A stretch of DNA of 64,000 nt from Thermosynechococcus sp. CL-1 (lineage in GTDB: Bacteria > Cyanobacteriota > Cyanobacteriia > Thermosynechococcales > Thermosynechococcaceae), in contig NZ_CP040671.1 of NCBI RefSeq assembly GCF_008386235.1, positions 2,234,001-2,298,000 of the forward strand. The letters run 5' to 3'. Of this stretch, positions 50,550-58,205 are shown in pieces. The notes beneath the pieces were generated by a model. It had not been told where the DNA came from and ran no database searches. It was given only the letters and a program-made list of their open reading frames with translations. Made by a program: the position numbers and the translations under genes. Position 1 is the first letter of the stretch; the number at the start of each line of letters is the position of its first letter.

Positions 50550-51509
50550 TTAGGACATTTGCAGCATGCGTTGGATGGGTTTGAGCGCCGCAAGGCGGAT
50601 GTCTTCTGGTAGTTCAATCTGGGGCTGGCGATCGCGCATACACCAATAGAGTTTTTCTAGGGTATTCAGGCGCATAAAGGGGCACTCATTACAATTGCAG
50701 GTCTGATCCTGAGGGGGCGCAGGGATAAAGGTTTTCTCTGGGTTGCGCCGCTGCATCTGGTGGAGAATCCCTGGCTCGGTGACAACGATAAAGGTATCGT
50801 GATCTTGGCGTTGGCTATAGTTGAGCAAAGCCGTTGTCGAACCAATAAAATCGGCATGGCGGAGTACGGCTTCTTCGCATTCGGGGTGGGCAATCACCTG
50901 GGCCGTGGGGTAGGCGGCCTTGAGTTCGAGGATGCGCCGCTCTGAAAAGGTTTCATGGACAATGCAACTGCCGTCCCACAGCACCATCTGCCGTCCGGTT
51001 TGTGCCATAACATAGCGACCAAGGTTGCGATCGGGGGCAAAAATCAGGGGCTGATCCGCAGGCAACTGCTGCACAATTTTCACTGCATTAGAACTGGTGC
51101 AAATAATGTCACTCAGGGCTTTGATTTCAGCAGTGCAGTTAATGTAGGAAATCACCCAATGATCAGGATACTGCGCCTTAAAAGCAGCAAAGGCGTCCGC
51201 AGGACAACTGTCTGCCAAAGAACAGCCCGCCGCCAAATCCGGCAGCAACACCAGCTTATCGGGGTTGAGAATCTTGGCGGTTTCGGCCATGAAATGCACC
51301 CCAGCAAAAACAATGACATCGGCATTGGTACTGGCGGCCTGCCGCGACAGCCCAAGGGAATCACCAATGTAATCGGCCACATCTTGAATGGCGGGGTCTT
51401 GGTAGTAGTGGGCTAGAATCACTGCATTCAGTTCCCGCTTCAGGTCTTGGATGGCCGCAATTAAATCCAACGGCAGGGACGGTTGAGGGGCAGCGAGAGT
51501 CGCAAACAC
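50550..51509 (-). CDS. nadA: Quinolinate synthase
   Basis: 319 residues from the GTG at 51509, with AAAGGAA about 10 bases upstream. The longer frame to 51569 would start inside the operator/promoter at 51551-51571, and its first 20 residues are unlike NadA. Three iron-sulfur cysteines fit G-C-S-L-A-D, A-H-P-E-C-E-E and C-N-E-C-P-F-M. L-A-H-Y-Y-Q-D near 33-39 is the N-terminal signature. NadA condenses iminoaspartate with dihydroxyacetone phosphate, the key de novo NAD step. Its operator-like site links it to nrtR 25 kb away. Confidence 0.95.
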   Translation of the reverse strand: MFATLAAPQPSLPLDLIAAIQDLKRELNAVILAHYYQDPAIQDVADYIGDSLGLSRQAASTNADVIVFAGVHFMAETAKILNPDKLVLLPDLAAGCSLADSCPADAFAAFKAQYPDHWVISYINCTAEIKALSDIICTSSNAVKIVQQLPADQPLIFAPDRNLGRYVMAQTGRQMVLWDGSCIVHETFSERRILELKAAYPTAQVIAHPECEEAVLRHADFIGSTTALLNYSQRQDHDTFIVVTEPGILHQMQRRNPEKTFIPAPPQDQTCNCNECPFMRLNTLEKLYWCMRDRQPQIELPEDIRLAALKPIQRMLQMS

Positions 51510-51550
51510 AGGCAGTGGGTTCCTTTCGCAATTGGTAACGAGTCTCTCTA

Positions 51551-51571
51551 TTATAGTGATTTTCACCAAAA
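51551..51571 (-). promoter_or_regulatory. Candidate NrtR operator and promoter of nadA
   Basis: ATAGTGATTTTCACCA (51553-51568, plus strand) is the core; with flanks it matches the pncB site (27936-27956) at 18 of 21 positions. The differences near the half-site arms are paired so that symmetry is kept (A to G on one side, T to C on the other). On the minus strand it contains TATAAT (51555-51550), a good -10 box. Confidence 0.7.
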
Positions 51572-51581
51572 TAGGAATCCC

Positions 51582-53078
51582 TTAGGCATCATTGGCGAGC
51601 AGTTGCTGCACAAGGGCACGGGCACCATAGCTGACACCGGCCGTACCTTCCCCCGGATGCACGGAATCTCCCACTAACCACAGGTGAGGAATCGGGGTGC
51701 GGGTTGCTAAGCCAAAGGGGCCAAAGGTGCTCAGGCGTTGACTCATGCCCCCGACAATGCCATCTAGCCGCGCGGTATAGCGCCAGAAGGTGCGGGGGGT
51801 CGCCGCTTCACAGTGGACAATGTGCTCAGGCCGCAGATCAAAGAATTCCCCGAGGTGTTCAAGAGCTGTTTGGGTGTATTGCGCCTTGGTGGCGGCATAG
51901 TCTAAGTCAGGCTGACGCCAAAAATTCACTTCGGTGAAGCTCGAAGCAATCAGGGTGCGATAGCCAACAGGGGCACGGCCATCCCGCGGCTGACTGACGG
52001 AGACAAAGAGGGAGTTGTTTTCGCCAATGGGGCCTGCAGGATCGTAGAGAAATTGCAAGTGGGGCGGACAACTTTCCGGAATGGCGGCCTCTTTAACGCC
52101 AAGGTAAATCACAAAGGCACCGGAGGCTGGGGGCAGAGTTTTTAGACGGCGGGCATAGCCAGCGGGAAGGGCATCCCCTAGGAGTTGGGGTAGGTTTTGG
52201 GCAGGGACATTGGCCACAATGTGATCGGCTTCGACCCGCTGAAGGGTTTTTGTTTTTAAGTTCTCCACCTGTACAGCAACGGCACGCCCCCGCTCGACTT
52301 CAATGTAACGCACCAAATGCCGGGTGTAAATTTGACCGCCATCGCGCTGCAAGGCATTGGCGAGTAAATCACTGAGAACCTGCATACTGCCGTGGAGATG
52401 GTAGAGGCCGTGGGGGTCTTGGGACAGACAGAGGGCGGTGGCGGCATAGAGGAGTGCAGTTTCACTGGCATCCACTTGGGAGTAGAGCTTGAGTTGCAAA
52501 TCCAGAAATTGCCGCAGCCGGCGATCGCCCCCGACACCACAGAGAGTCATCCAATCGGTCACCGTCATCAGGCTAAAGGGCAACGTGAGAAGCGTCTCCG
52601 GACGCAGGGCTTGCACCAATTGCCACAGATCAAAGCCATTGCGCGGGGGCAAAATGGGCTGCCGCTGCTGAAATCGCCAACTAATGGCAAAGAGGTGTTC
52701 GAGGCCTTGCCAAAACCGCTCACTGTGGGGAAAGTGGTGTTGACGTTCCAGTTGCCAGCGATCGCGATCGCGCCAAACATTGATGGGCGTCATTTCCTGC
52801 GGCAGATACACCGCACAGGCAGGATCGCAGGGGGTTGCTGCCGGCAGAGGCATCTCCAATTCAGCAAAAATCGCCGCGTGAATCCCCCCCGGCTCAAGGC
52901 CAGCCACTTGGGTGGCGCCAACATCGAAGGTAAAACCCCGCCGCTGAAATGTGGAGGCACAGCCCCCCAGTTGGGCTGCCTGCTCAAACAGCTGAACCCG
53001 ATAGCCCCGTCGTGCCAACAATGCCGCTGTGGTCAGACCCCCAATGCCGCCGCCAATGACGACCACCTGCTTTGCCAT
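51582..53078 (-). CDS. crtD: CrtI-family carotenoid desaturase/isomerase, probably CrtD
   Basis: 498 residues. FAD motif V-V-I-G-G-G-I-G-G-L near 5-14, E-Q-A-A-Q-L-G-G-C-A-S-T-F near 32-44, and late L-W-L-V-G-D-S-V-H-P-G-E-G-T-A-G-V near 466-482, the CrtI/CrtN/CrtO superfamily pattern. It is most like cyanobacterial C-3',4'-desaturase CrtD, which acts in myxol glycoside synthesis, but CrtH- or CrtO-like activity cannot be excluded by eye. It stands alone, 11 bases from the nadA promoter, with a possible shared leader. Confidence 0.75.
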   Translation of the reverse strand: MAKQVVVIGGGIGGLTTAALLARRGYRVQLFEQAAQLGGCASTFQRRGFTFDVGATQVAGLEPGGIHAAIFAELEMPLPAATPCDPACAVYLPQEMTPINVWRDRDRWQLERQHHFPHSERFWQGLEHLFAISWRFQQRQPILPPRNGFDLWQLVQALRPETLLTLPFSLMTVTDWMTLCGVGGDRRLRQFLDLQLKLYSQVDASETALLYAATALCLSQDPHGLYHLHGSMQVLSDLLANALQRDGGQIYTRHLVRYIEVERGRAVAVQVENLKTKTLQRVEADHIVANVPAQNLPQLLGDALPAGYARRLKTLPPASGAFVIYLGVKEAAIPESCPPHLQFLYDPAGPIGENNSLFVSVSQPRDGRAPVGYRTLIASSFTEVNFWRQPDLDYAATKAQYTQTALEHLGEFFDLRPEHIVHCEAATPRTFWRYTARLDGIVGGMSQRLSTFGPFGLATRTPIPHLWLVGDSVHPGEGTAGVSYGARALVQQLLANDA

Positions 53079-53156
53079 TTGTATAGTTATGTAAATTACC
53101 TGTATCTAGCACTTTAACGACGTTGAGCCAGTGCTGACAAGGAAAACGGCAAGCAA

Positions 53157-53801
53157 CTAGCGCCGCCGCAACTGAAGCTGCTCATAGACCTGCCGCAGGG
53201 ACACCCCATGATAGGCAAGGGCAACTAGCGTGTGGTAAAACAAGTCCGCTACCTCACTGGCGATCGCCTCGGGGTCATCGTCTTTGCAGGCCATCACCAC
53301 TTCTACGGTTTCTTCGCCCAGCTTCTTGAGAATTTTATTATCACCGGCTGTGAACAGGCTGGAAGTGTAGGACTGTAGCTGCGGAAAGTCGCGCCGTTGA
53401 CAGACCACGTTATACACTTGCGAAAGGGTATCTGCTGGTGGGTCTTCTACCCGTTGTCCGGCCTCCCCATGGCGGTGGAAACAACTGCGCTGCCCCGTGT
53501 GGCAAGCGACTTGGCCCACTTGCTCTACTGTTAACAACAGGGCATCACTATCGCAGTCGTAGCGGATACTTTTGACCCACTGGACATGGCCAGAGGTTTC
53601 GCCCTTGGGCCACAGTTCTTGGCGCGAACGACTCCAAAACCACGTACGACCGGTTTCAAGGGTTTTCTGTAGCGATTCCCGATTCATCCACGCCAGCATC
53701 AACACGGTGCCGTCCAAATAGTCTTGGACAATTGCTGGCACTAAACCCCGTTCATCGTAGCGAATCTCATCGAGGGGGAGGCTAAGGGTAGTGACAGGCA
53801 T
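53157..53801 (-). CDS. hisI: Bifunctional phosphoribosyl-AMP cyclohydrolase / phosphoribosyl-ATP pyrophosphohydrolase
   Basis: 214 residues, HisIE fusion. The HisI part (about 1-112) has M-L-A-W-M-N-R-E-S near 34-42, [17 protein letters not shown] near 57-73 and zinc cysteines in Y-D-C-D-S-D and C-H-T-G-Q-R-S-C. The HisE part (about 120-214) has [13 protein letters not shown] near 155-167 and E-V-A-D-L-F-Y-H near 181-188. It does steps 2 and 3 of histidine synthesis; HisG-HisZ (step 1) is 18 kb away. It follows the SRP RNA on the same strand. Confidence 0.95.
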   Translation of the reverse strand: MPVTTLSLPLDEIRYDERGLVPAIVQDYLDGTVLMLAWMNRESLQKTLETGRTWFWSRSRQELWPKGETSGHVQWVKSIRYDCDSDALLLTVEQVGQVACHTGQRSCFHRHGEAGQRVEDPPADTLSQVYNVVCQRRDFPQLQSYTSSLFTAGDNKILKKLGEETVEVVMACKDDDPEAIASEVADLFYHTLVALAYHGVSLRQVYEQLQLRRR

Positions 53802-53825
53802 GAATCGTTCGCAGGTCTCAAGAGG

Positions 53826-53922
53826 GTGACCCGGAGATCACGCCTACCGCAAGCATCCCGTATTGCTGCTTCCTTCCGGACCTGACAAGGTTGAGGCGTT
53901 GCGATCGCATGATTCCGAGCCA
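53826..53922 (-). ncRNA. ffs: Signal recognition particle RNA (4.5S type)
   Basis: The minus strand carries the conserved domain IV core: GTCAGGTCCGGAAGGAAGCA, with GGAA internal loop for Ffh binding. Outer stems pair GGCTCGGA with TCCGGGTC (53914-53921 with 53828-53835), GATC with GATC, and ACGCCT with AGGCGT, so ends are near 53828 and 53921 (about 94-97 nt). It forms the RNA core of SRP with Ffh and targets membrane proteins. hisIE lies 25 bases downstream. Confidence 0.92.
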
Positions 53923-54035
53923 ACTTGTATCCTAGCACACCCCATCGAGGTACATAAATCGCCCTATTAGGAATCTTTATCTCTCGTTTCTTAAAGAAAG
54001 TTTATATTAAAGAGGTAACAGCGTAAGATTTGGTA

Positions 54036-54713
54036 ATGCCTATGACCCTTGCTGCACTGATGGTGACGCAGGCTGAGACTCTCCGTGGTCTCTTTCGGAT
54101 GTTGACGGCAACCAGTTGTCCCTATCGCTATAACTTTCATCTCCATACCATCTGCTCCGATGGGCAACTGACACCGCAGCAAGTGGCGCAACAGGCAATG
54201 ATCCATGGCCTCAAGGGATTTGCCATTACCGATCACCATGCCCTAGAGGGCTATTTTCAGGCTCGAACCTACGTAGAAGCCTATCCAGGAACGGATCGCC
54301 CCCAAGTTTACACGGGCATTGAAATTACGGCTCAACTCTTGGGTACTGAGGTGCATATTCTGGGCTATGGCTTTGACCCCCATGCCTGGGTTTTGCATCC
54401 CTACGCCTTGGGAACTGCTCCCGAAGGAGAATTGGCACAAGCAGAACGGGTGATTGCGGCTCTCCATGAGGCGGGGGGTCTGGCAATTTTGGCGCACCCG
54501 GCACGTTATCGGCTGCCCGCTGAACAATTGATTCCCGCAGCTGTGGCGCGGGGGATTGATGGGGTGGAAACCTACTACTGTTACAGCAATCCCGATGTGT
54601 GGGAACCCACCCCTGAAACAACCGCCCTTGTGCATGCTTTGGCCGTTGAACACCAGTTGCTGGAGACCTGCGGCACGGATACCCATGGCCAAGATATCTT
54701 GGTGCGGCGATGA
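54036..54713 (+). CDS. PHP-domain phosphoesterase
   Basis: 225 residues from the ATG at 54036; a TTG at 54030 is in frame. After a ~35-residue N-terminus, the PHP metal site appears: F-H-L-H-T-x-C-S-D-G near 35-44, F-A-I-T-D-H-H-A near 62-69, E-I-T-A near 96-99, L-A-H-P near 152-155 and C-G-T-D-T-H-G near 214-220. Relatives (YciV/RNase AM type) hydrolyse 3',5'-bisphosphonucleotides or 5' RNA ends; the exact substrate is not clear. The stop overlaps the next gene's ATG (ATGA). Confidence 0.87.
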   Translation: MPMTLAALMVTQAETLRGLFRMLTATSCPYRYNFHLHTICSDGQLTPQQVAQQAMIHGLKGFAITDHHALEGYFQARTYVEAYPGTDRPQVYTGIEITAQLLGTEVHILGYGFDPHAWVLHPYALGTAPEGELAQAERVIAALHEAGGLAILAHPARYRLPAEQLIPAAVARGIDGVETYYCYSNPDVWEPTPETTALVHALAVEHQLLETCGTDTHGQDILVRR

Positions 54714-54949
54714 CCGTGACTGAAATCCTGATCACCTTAGGGGCGATCGCCATCAGTGGGTTGGTGCTGCACTGGTTGATCAGGGTGCTGAAGGTGACCG
54801 TGGGTACTGCCTTGAGGATTGCCCTAATTGTCTTCCTATTGCAACTCTTTTTTGGCATTGGTCCCGATCGCCTGTGGGAGCAAGCGCAGTTTCTATGGTC
54901 ACAGGTGGCGAGTTATTTGCCGATGCCTTCCTTGCCATCCTCGCAATAA
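54710..54949 (+). CDS. Small two-helix membrane protein of unknown function
   Basis: 79 residues. Hydrophobic segments at about 5-24 and 33-50 with a short basic loop between suggest a membrane hairpin. The tail is S/P-rich. The start codon overlaps the PHP stop, so it is translationally coupled to that enzyme and may anchor or accompany it. No family recognised; similar small proteins occur in cyanobacteria. It is followed by a 100-base gap and the FHA-ABC gene. Confidence 0.7.
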   Translation: MTVTEILITLGAIAISGLVLHWLIRVLKVTVGTALRIALIVFLLQLFFGIGPDRLWEQAQFLWSQVASYLPMPSLPSSQ

Positions 54950-55049
54950 TGATAGGTTTCTGCGCCGGTTGAGCTTTGGCGGGCGTCTTTTGTCAGATCG
55001 GCCAGAATCCAGTAAACTGACCGGCATCAAGCCCCTTTGCCCCAAGGTC

Positions 55050-58000
55050 ATGACTCAAACAGCATGGTTAGAACTTGTCAAATCCGTCAGTGAGCAGGGG
55101 GTTCAGCTACCCGCCAGCGGCCTCAAAATTGGCCGTGCCCCCGATAATGACATTGTCCTCAATGATCTTTCCGTGTCCCGCTACCACGCTTTCTTGGAGT
55201 GGCAAGAAGGGAAAGTTCACCTCGTGGATCTCGGCAGTACAGCGGGCACCCATCTCAATGGCCAACCGGTTGTGCCCAATACCCCCATTCCCCTCGAAGA
55301 TGGCGACCTGATTACACTGGGCAACTCTGCTGTGCGCTTTCGCCTCATCTGGCACTACCACGACTATCAACTCCGTGCCACTGAGGTCAGCAAAGAGACT
55401 GAAGTCCCTGTGATTGAAGTGCGCACCAAAACATGGCGACAACGCTGGGGGCTACAGGAGCAAACGACGCTTTTGGGAACCCATCCCGCCTGCGATGTGG
55501 TGGTGGATACCCCTGAACTTTTGCCCTGCCACTTGAAATTACGCTTTGCGGATCAGCATTTGCAGGTGGTAGATCTCAGTGACCCGCAACCGGCAATGAA
55601 TGTGCATTTGGGAATCGGGGAGAGTTATGCCCTGACGGAATTTGTCACACTGACCTATGTGGGGCAGCAGTTGCCCGATCGCATTGACACAGAGCGTCAT
55701 GCCGTTGTCTTTAGCCCCGCGACGGAGTTGAGCACAGCAACAGTACTGGCGATTCCTGAGGCCGATGCGACATCCACCGTCCCCGTGAAGACGATTTCGC
55801 TGGTGGGATACAACACGTTCACGATTGGCCGCGATCCAAGCAATGATCTGGTGATTGAGCATCCAACGGTGTCCCGTCACCACGCCAAAATTGAGCGCCG
55901 CAATGGCGATTTCCTGCTCACGGATCTGGGGTCGAGTAATGGCACGTTTGTCAATGGCCGTGAGGTGGAGGAACCCACACTGCTGCGGGTGGGGGACAGT
56001 ATTCGCATTGGTAGCGATCGCCTTGTCCTCAATGTTGATGAAACCCTGACCCAATATGCCGAATCGGGTCACATGCGCCTAGATGCCATCAACCTCAGTA
56101 AGGTGGTGGGCAAGGGAACGCAAATTCTCCACGATATTTCGCTATCGATCATGCCCAAGGAGTTTGTGGCCATCTTGGGACCTAGTGGTAGCGGCAAGTC
56201 AACGCTCCTCGATGCCCTCAATGGACTGCGGCCAGCAACAACCGGCACCGTACTGGTGAATGGCACAAATTTCTACCGCAACTATCAGGCCTTTCAAGCG
56301 CAATTGGGCTATGTGCCGCAGAAGAATATCATCCACGAGGAACTGACGATCGCCCAAGCCTTGGAATACGCGGCAAAACTACGCATGCCTCCCGATACAA
56401 CCCCAGCGGAACGCCAACAGCGGGTGACCGAGGTGTTAACAGAATTGGGACTGAACCATCGTCGCGATGTACCCATTTCCCGCCTCAGTGGCGGTCAGCA
56501 GCGACGGGTATGTATTGGGGCCGAATTGCTCACGCAACCCAGTCTCTTCTTCCTCGATGAGGCCACCTCTGGCTTAGATCCGGGCACGGAAGCTGACCTG
56601 ATGTTTTTGCTGCGGCAGTTGGCGGATCAGGGGCGAACGATTCTCATCATTACCCACGCCACCCAAAATATCCGGGAGTGTGATCTGGTGATCTATCTAG
56701 CGGCGGGCGGCCGGCTGGCCTACTTTGGTCCTCCTGATCAACTGCTGCCCTACTTTCGGGCTACCTTTGGCGATCGCTTTAGTGGCATTAAGCTTGAGGA
56801 TTTCTCTGGTATTTATCGTGCCCTAGACAAAGAGAAAAACCCCAATGCTCCCACTTCGGCAGAACTAGAGGAAGCCTACCGGCGATCGCGCCTCTATCAG
56901 GAATATGTGGTCGGGCGACAGCAGGTGCTAGCTCACATGCCCGATGAAAGTCAACGGCGCACCAAGGGCAAATCCCGTCGCAGCAGTGAAACCAAGTCGA
57001 AAATCTCCCCTTGGCAACAATTTCTCATTCTCACCCGCCGCAATCTCACAATTCTTGGCCAAGATCGTAGTAACCTGCTGCTGACCCTCTTAATAGCCCC
57101 CCTCTTGGGGAGTTTGAGTTTTGTTTCTTGGCAGCGGGATCTCTTTAATCCGGAAACGGGGAATGGGGGTCAAGCCCTGACGATGATTTTTGTCACCAGT
57201 CTGATTGCTGTGATGATTGGTGCGATGACAACGATGCGGGAATTGGTTAAGGAGGTGGAGGTTTATCGGCGGGAGCGGATGATTGGCCTGCGGCTGTTGC
57301 CCTACATTGGCTCCAAGGTGGCGATCGCCCTTGGGCTAGCCCTTTATCAAGCGGCCACTTACCTTGCGGTGACAAAGCTGGCGGTGGATTTACCGGGAGA
57401 TTGGGGGGTTACTTTTGCCATGTACGTCACCCTTGCCCTTGCCATTTTTGGCGGTATGGCGATGGGTCTTTTGGTCTCTGCCTTTGCCCCTAGCCAGAAC
57501 ATTGTGCCGCTACTGGTGCTGATGTTTTTAGTGCCCCAAATTATCTTTAGTGGCGGGATTCAGCCCGTTTCTTCCTTCGGGTTACCGGGGCAGATTATTA
57601 ACCATCTGACGGTGATTAAGTGGCCCTTTGAGGCGATGGTGAAGCTCACGGGTATGGGGGATGACATTGCCAATGACCCCTGTTGGCTGGAGCCAGAGGA
57701 AGAGCGGGAAAAAATGACCGAGGAGATGCAGCGGGATTTTTGTCTTTGCTATGGTCCGGGTCTGTTTCAAACCTGCAACCTTCCGGGTATTCGCGCCAAA
57801 TATGTACCGGCAGTGGATGAACCCGCCCCCCCTCGACCGGCGTCTCCCGGCGATCCCCCCAATGATCCAGCGGCGCTCCAAGACTATCTGCAACGGCTGC
57901 AAGCCTATCAGGCAGCCATGGATGAGTGGGAACTAAAATATTCTGAGTGGAACCGCCAACGCAGTCGTGCCATCAATGAAGCCCAAGGGATTATCAGCCG

Positions 58001-58130
58001 CTTCCAACGAGATCAAGGCTACATGTTTACCGTAGATGTGCAACGCCATTGGCGCGATCAAAGCATTCTCATCTTGGCAATGCTAGTGGCTTTGCCCTTC
58101 TGCCAAAAACGCCGTGACTTTAGCCGTTGA
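55050..58130 (+). CDS. ABC transporter with three FHA modules (ABCG/ABC-2 type)
   Basis: 1026 residues from the ATG at 55050; a frame open to 54828 overlaps the small membrane gene and is not FHA-like. FHA 1 (about 25-95: I-G-R-A-P-D-N-D-I; S-V-S-R-Y-H-A), a degenerate FHA-like module (about 120-205, lacking the S-R-x-H core), and FHA 3 (about 258-325: I-G-R-D-P-S-N-D; V-S-R-H-H-A). The ATPase follows: G-P-S-G-S-G-K-S-T at 377-385, L-S-G-G-Q-Q-R-R, L-D-E-A-T-S-G-L-D. The C-terminal ABC-2 permease has about six helices (from ~690), with a ~120-residue Pro-rich loop (about 860-980) before the last helix. FHA domains bind phosphothreonine, so phosphorylation may control transport. Substrate unknown. 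Confidence 0.88.
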   Translation: MTQTAWLELVKSVSEQGVQLPASGLKIGRAPDNDIVLNDLSVSRYHAFLEWQEGKVHLVDLGSTAGTHLNGQPVVPNTPIPLEDGDLITLGNSAVRFRLIWHYHDYQLRATEVSKETEVPVIEVRTKTWRQRWGLQEQTTLLGTHPACDVVVDTPELLPCHLKLRFADQHLQVVDLSDPQPAMNVHLGIGESYALTEFVTLTYVGQQLPDRIDTERHAVVFSPATELSTATVLAIPEADATSTVPVKTISLVGYNTFTIGRDPSNDLVIEHPTVSRHHAKIERRNGDFLLTDLGSSNGTFVNGREVEEPTLLRVGDSIRIGSDRLVLNVDETLTQYAESGHMRLDAINLSKVVGKGTQILHDISLSIMPKEFVAILGPSGSGKSTLLDALNGLRPATTGTVLVNGTNFYRNYQAFQAQLGYVPQKNIIHEELTIAQALEYAAKLRMPPDTTPAERQQRVTEVLTELGLNHRRDVPISRLSGGQQRRVCIGAELLTQPSLFFLDEATSGLDPGTEADLMFLLRQLADQGRTILIITHATQNIRECDLVIYLAAGGRLAYFGPPDQLLPYFRATFGDRFSGIKLEDFSGIYRALDKEKNPNAPTSAELEEAYRRSRLYQEYVVGRQQVLAHMPDESQRRTKGKSRRSSETKSKISPWQQFLILTRRNLTILGQDRSNLLLTLLIAPLLGSLSFVSWQRDLFNPETGNGGQALTMIFVTSLIAVMIGAMTTMRELVKEVEVYRRERMIGLRLLPYIGSKVAIALGLALYQAATYLAVTKLAVDLPGDWGVTFAMYVTLALAIFGGMAMGLLVSAFAPSQNIVPLLVLMFLVPQIIFSGGIQPVSSFGLPGQIINHLTVIKWPFEAMVKLTGMGDDIANDPCWLEPEEEREKMTEEMQRDFCLCYGPGLFQTCNLPGIRAKYVPAVDEPAPPRPASPGDPPNDPAALQDYLQRLQAYQAAMDEWELKYSEWNRQRSRAINEAQGIISRFQRDQGYMFTVDVQRHWRDQSILILAMLVALPFCQKRRDFSR

Positions 58131-58205
58131 TACGCTGGCATTTTCAGGGGTGGGGTTTTGGAGCAATTTTTTGAATAATGGAAAAGCTGTCCTCTTCACG
58201 CTCCC

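Noticed and set aside
52392-53117. 241-codon frame antisense to the crtD-like gene
   Set aside because: Shadow of a well-supported FAD enzyme; composition unlike a real protein.
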